A DNA stretch of 64,000 bases, taken from Apostichopus japonicus. Lineage: Eukaryota; Echinodermata; Holothuroidea; Aspidochirotida; Stichopodidae. The notes under the pieces were generated by a model. The model was not told the DNA's origin. It saw only the letters and a list, made by a program, of their open reading frames with translations, and did not search any database. Positions 59,385 to 64,000 of the stretch are shown one piece after another. Each line of letters opens with the position of its first letter. Positions within the stretch are counted from its first letter, which is position 1. The stretch covers positions 24,349,501 to 24,413,500 of the forward strand of contig NC_092568.1 in NCBI RefSeq assembly GCF_037975245.1, in the 5' to 3' direction. Made by a program: the position numbers and the translations under genes.

Positions 59385-59755
59385 CATTAATGATCATTAA
59401 ATGACTCTCCCTATTGAATACTGTAAGCTCATGTCAGCAGCTAGTAGAGTGACCACAGAGAGGGTTCCTCACTGACGTAATAGAAGATGCCATAGCGTCA
59501 TAGGAACATTAATGATCATTAAATGATTCTCCCTATTGAATACTGTAAGCTCATGTCAGCAGCTAGTAGAGTGACCACAGAGAGGGTTCCTCACTGACGT
59601 AATAGAAGATGCCATAGGGTCATAGGAACATTAATGATCATTAAATGATTCTCCCTATTGAATACTGTAAGCTCATGTCAGCTGCTAGTAGAGTTACCAC
59701 AGAGAGGATTCCTCATTGACGTAATAGAAGATGCCATAGGGTCATAAGAACATTA
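59385..59755. repeat. Three tandem copies of a 122-bp unit with a 14-bp palindrome
   Basis: Units start at 59385, 59507 and 59629, exactly 122 bp apart. The first two are almost identical; the third has a few more changes (for example GCTGCTAGTAGAGTTACC). Each unit opens with the perfect palindrome TTAATGATCATTAA (59387-59400, 59509-59522, 59631-59644) and contains TGACGTAATAGAAGATGCC. Confidence 0.95.
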
Positions 59756-62700
59756 ACTTCACTAACCAATCAGAATCAGTTATAGTGTACAATATGTATC
59801 ACTGAATATTCAGAAAGATTTTGAATGGAAGAAAAGAAAGACACTCCTCTGGCAATATCATGAGCAGCAAAAAATAGAGAGGTGATAAACTGACCAATCA
59901 GGTGCAGGGAAAAGACACTTAACCACATCAAAAGCAGTAAGAGAATAGAAAGATTTACCAATCAATTAATCAGGAGAAGAAGTAAGAGAATAGACAGATA
60001 TCTAACTGAACAATCAGAAGCAAAATGGAATACAAGGATAATTGATCAATCGAGAGAATTAAGGAAAGAGCCATTATAATTTGTCTGACCAATAAGGAGT
60101 AGAATAGAACAGATACATGCATTATTAACCAATCACAAATAGCTACAGAGTTTGAAGATACCTCCTTGACCAATCAGAGACTGTATAAAAAGTTTCTGAA
60201 TAATGTGTCAGGTAGGCAAATACAGATGATAATGCAGCCCTGTCTGTTGTTCAGTTTGTAGCAAGTGATGGATGTACTATGCCATGCATTTTTTCACTTC
60301 AATGAAAACATCCTTACACCGAACCTCTCATGTTTTCTCTTCCTCATGCATCTTATATATCTTTCAAATCACCCAAAAGACTTTCGAAAGCAGTGATAAA
60401 TTGAAAGCATATTTTCAAAGCTTTTTTTTATTTTTTATAAATGAAGCATGCTCAATATTTCTTTCAATTTTTTCACTTACAATGATCTTTAATTTAAATG
60501 ATATTGCCAGAATCTTTGCATTGGTGGTACCCTAACAGTAATGCACACACAAGCTAAATTAATACATTCTTTCCTCTATGAATGGTGTAGTCTATGTGAT
60601 AGATGTATAATTTATTAGGTCATATTCAACTCAATTTTACATTTAGCAGGAATTTCCCCCTTCCTTGACAATGAAGTATTTTCCATTAAACAGAATCATG
60701 TGACAATTAGTTTAGACCTAGTTTCCTCTGTCAGAAAAGAGTTTTTAGAAGTGTTGATTTTTTCGATTTGTGAAGGGATTCCACTGTGACACTCAACAAA
60801 GTAACATGTGTGTTTGTGCAGATGTCATTTTGCATTGCAAATAATACATTAAAAGCTACCAAATGATACAGTCCATACATGCATTAACTTAAAGCAATAT
60901 GTTGTGTATAAACATATTTTAGAATTCCACTGAGCATCTGACACTGTGATAACATATGACTTCAGTGTTGATAACCCAAGCTTCAGACCTCACTTCATTG
61001 ACACAACATTATTATTAAGATTGTTCACGTTTTTTTTTCGTAATTAATTTTACATGTACTTGTGTTGTTAATTTCATATTCTTCAAATGTAGTACATCAC
61101 ACTTCTGTATCTGACTAACTCTTTTTTTTTTCTTTGCCAGAAGCAGCATGTTCCTTTAAGTTACATTCCACCCATTTCAACCAGTCCAAGCAGTATATAG
61201 GTAACTTAACTAGTCATGCTGAATTATTCATGAAAAATAGGCCACTTCTGACTTTTACAATCTACTAAATAGCTGTGCAATGTAAATATGCAACCTGGCG
61301 AATACCGCAGTTTTCTTCAATGCACACCAACACAATACAGACAATTGAACACAAAGCAATTTAGCAAAAGAAATGAGAACAAATAACAAAAGGGGCAAGT
61401 GTGGGGTGGGAAGGAAGGGGTTCACACAAGGTAGTTTGTTCAGTACTCACCACTAACTGAATGATAATCAGTTTTCAATATTAAAGGCAAGAGCATCTTT
61501 CATTGAACTGAAAGAACGACTTTTAATGCAAAATGCCCCCTCGCCCTGCCCCTCCCTCCTTTCTGCAACAAATATGTGTTGCTTATTGAAGAATGACTTT
61601 TAAAAGCTGATGTGATATACCCTTTAAAAGTCATTGATATTTAAACTTTCTACGATTCACAAAGCATCTTTTGATTTTAGTTGCAAGGTTCTGTATTAAA
61701 CAAGGATGTGCTTTACTGATGGATGAATGAATGAACGAATGATCGAGACTTCTGTTAATGTGAAAAGTGATGATACCCCCCCCCCCCCTAATAACAGAGC
61801 TCAGCTTTGTTTCAGACCCAATCCATGTGGCCTTACCAAGAAACCATTGTTTTATTTCACTAACAAGAATGCCTTTCAGCTGAAACAAAGCACCTTTGGT
61901 ATTTATAATTGGAAGGGAAGAATATCTGTAAGCTTTGACATGAAAATCATTGTTTTTTTTCCATTCATTTGAAATATGTTACGAAGCTTTTTTTTTGTTT
62001 TTGCAAACTGTCTCAAAGCACAGATGTGAAAACCATTAATTTATATTTTCATAAGCACTGATGAAAAAAACTGAAAGACATTTATGTTAGTACGAAAATG
62101 ATGACACACCCGTAATAAGGGACCTCGTCCCAGCATGTTTTGTTTGCGATCCACTCCCTGTGGCATGCAACAAGAAAACAAAAACAAAAGAATGAACAGG
62201 ATGTAAATATGAGTATTGAGAATATTAGTCCATGAGTTAAACCACATGACACATAAGTTAGTTGGCATTAAATATAAATACATCATTAGTAAAACAACAC
62301 CAGCCGAGAGCATTTGCAGCGTTAACTCTTTCAATTAACTGGTCTACTGCCCTCTACTACTGCCACCAGTCTCCTGGGCTTAGTGCCATTTTGTGGCAGC
62401 AGCCTCAGTGTTCTTTCTATTCTGATCATGGTACCTGCACATTCATTCAAGCCACTTTTATCACTGTCCAAAAAAGACTTTCTGGAACCAAATTACTACC
62501 TATAAATCCATTTGATAAGGACATGGATGAATTGTTTGATCATAAAATTTAACATTGTTTGCTCCAGGTGAAACATGTTAAGTGTTGCATGTTGTGAAAT
62601 ACTTATCAGTACAGAAGACTGCAAAGCTTTGACATTACTTTGGGTGTAGCTAACAAAATCAATCAATAGGCTATACGAAGGCAGGGCTACCAAGGCAGGG

Positions 62701-63929
62701 CTACGAAGGCAGGGCTATACGAAGGCATATCAATTTTTGACCAAATACTGAAAATAATAATTTCACTTTGTTTTTGTCATATAAGCACAGCTAAAGTGCA
62801 ATTCTTCTCACCATTAACCCAAACCCCTGCACAGAGATGACACACTGTATCAGTAACAGTGACAACAGTGTTCTGAATTATGTCAACAGAGGTCACTTCC
62901 TCAGATCCAGTTCATGAGGTACAACACCATGTGTTATTGTTAGGTATGTTAGTTGCATAACACAATACAAACAATGTATTAGTAAAATGGTTTAATAAAC
63001 AGGTAGCATATAGACAGATCCCACAATGGTCATTGCCCAAATCTCAGTTAAAACCTTCCAGTTTACAGCCAAACTATCATATAAACAGCTCAATGGGATC
63101 CTGTTACAGACTTGGTCCAAGTCCCAAAACCACAATCAAATATCTAACAGGACCCCACTATAATAGATGCTCCAAGTCCCAGCTGAAAAAAATTCATTAT
63201 AAAAAACACTGGCTGCATTATGGGCTCTCTAAGGCTCCAATTCCAAAAAGCTTACTGCAAACCAAAGCTTAAATCTACACACACAGTTAGCTTGTAGTTT
63301 ATTGATGTAATAAACCTCATGTTCAGTTTTGTAAGATCACAGAGGTTAATGCTACCACAGATAATAATACAGCAACACTACAGTTAACAGCTTTAAATGA
63401 AAACCTAGAGAAAATAAAAGAACCCAGAGTGGGACAGAATAAATCAGAAATGAAAAAATATAACCCGAAAAGAAACAGCCACAGCAAAGTAAGCTACAAC
63501 AAATGCCAAATTCATCCAAACATTTCTTTCGTTTGAAAATTGTTAATTGACGGATATCAAAATGATGTTATGACAACCTGTGACATCATGTCTCAACAAT
63601 TTCCTTTAAAAGTTTCAAACCCAGTGGTTGGCATTTCATGATACATTCATAATAACAGCTCCTACCGGGTGGGGGGGTTCCTATCGGATCAACTCATTTC
63701 CCTTCACTTCACTGATGCATTGCTATAGGCTTGAAGTAACTAATTACATACACTGTTTGCATTACATTGCATACATTATTTATATAAATTGCAACAGAGT
63801 GTGTAACATCTACAACATAGTGTGTAACACATAAGTGCCATCTTCCTCCTGGGGCTAACATTCGCTAAGAAGTTAGTTAATATCTAATATTAAATCGATT
63901 AAATATTAAATCCAAATTGATAAGTTTAC

Positions 63930-64000
63930 CTGAGGATGAAGGTTCAATATGCATATGCGTCCTTCGTTAACAACCGACGAGATGGACTCCAAGCTGATCC
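63930..64000 (-). CDS. PALS1: PALS1/MPP5-like MAGUK exon, cut by the window edge
   Basis: The minus-strand frame reads ISLESISSVVNEGRICILNL then HPQ, followed by the donor CAG|GTAAAC (63929 down). It matches the guanylate-kinase segment SIDSVRQVINSGKICLLSL of PALS1 and joins in phase 0 to the exon at 58610. The upstream L27, PDZ, SH3 and the rest of the kinase-like domain lie beyond 64000. Confidence 0.9.

Overview
This is a window of an animal nuclear genome: about 36-40% GC by eye, intron-rich, with GT-AG introns, animal-specific genes and many interspersed repeats. The proteins and repeats (DIRS retrotransposon, CR1/L2-like LINE tails, tRNA-derived SINEs) fit a marine invertebrate deuterostome, most likely an echinoderm. 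That assignment is inference; the sequence alone does not name the species.

Four host genes were recognised. (1) Minus strand, 8041-8406: the first coding exon of a novel-type protein kinase C (epsilon/eta class), carrying the N-terminal C2 domain; its other exons lie at lower coordinates and were not found. (2) Plus strand, 15665-18851: a complete four-exon ISCA2 (mitochondrial iron-sulfur assembly, 153 aa), including a 26-nt coding first exon. (3) Plus strand, 20875-47425: WDR20 (cofactor of the USP12/USP46 deubiquitinases) in four coding exons, 541 aa, with introns of 14.3, 8.3 and 2.3 kb. (4) Minus strand, 57100-64000: the last three coding exons of a PALS1/MPP5-like MAGUK (end of the guanylate-kinase domain), continuing past the right edge.

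The most striking element is a near-intact 6.5-kb DIRS-type tyrosine-recombinase retrotransposon at 36267-42807, inside WDR20 intron 2 in the same orientation. It has gag, RT/RNase H and tyrosine recombinase frames, 118-bp inverted terminal repeats with one mismatch, and a 99-bp internal complementary region that exactly matches both outer ends. It left no target duplication and is much more GC-rich than its surroundings. Its reading frame is shifted at a T7 tract in RT, and its recombinase stop codon lies inside the internal complementary region.

Other repeats: a 92-bp minisatellite (4.7-5.5 kb); a diverged duplication with a LINE tail inserted in one copy (7.1-7.9 kb); a 1.7-kb element with long diverged inverted repeats (11.1-12.8 kb); a LINE remnant ending in a (CTAAA)n tail (15 kb); two tRNA-derived SINEs (22.4 and 28.5 kb), the second split by a 405-bp MITE with TTA duplications; a 163-bp tandem duplication (33.5 kb); a purine-rich minisatellite just after the last WDR20 donor (45.2 kb); a TTAA-flanked inverted-repeat element (46 kb); an AT microsatellite (58.8 kb); and a 122-bp triplicate with a 14-bp palindrome (59.4 kb). 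Most remaining sequence is unremarkable AT-rich intron or intergenic DNA.
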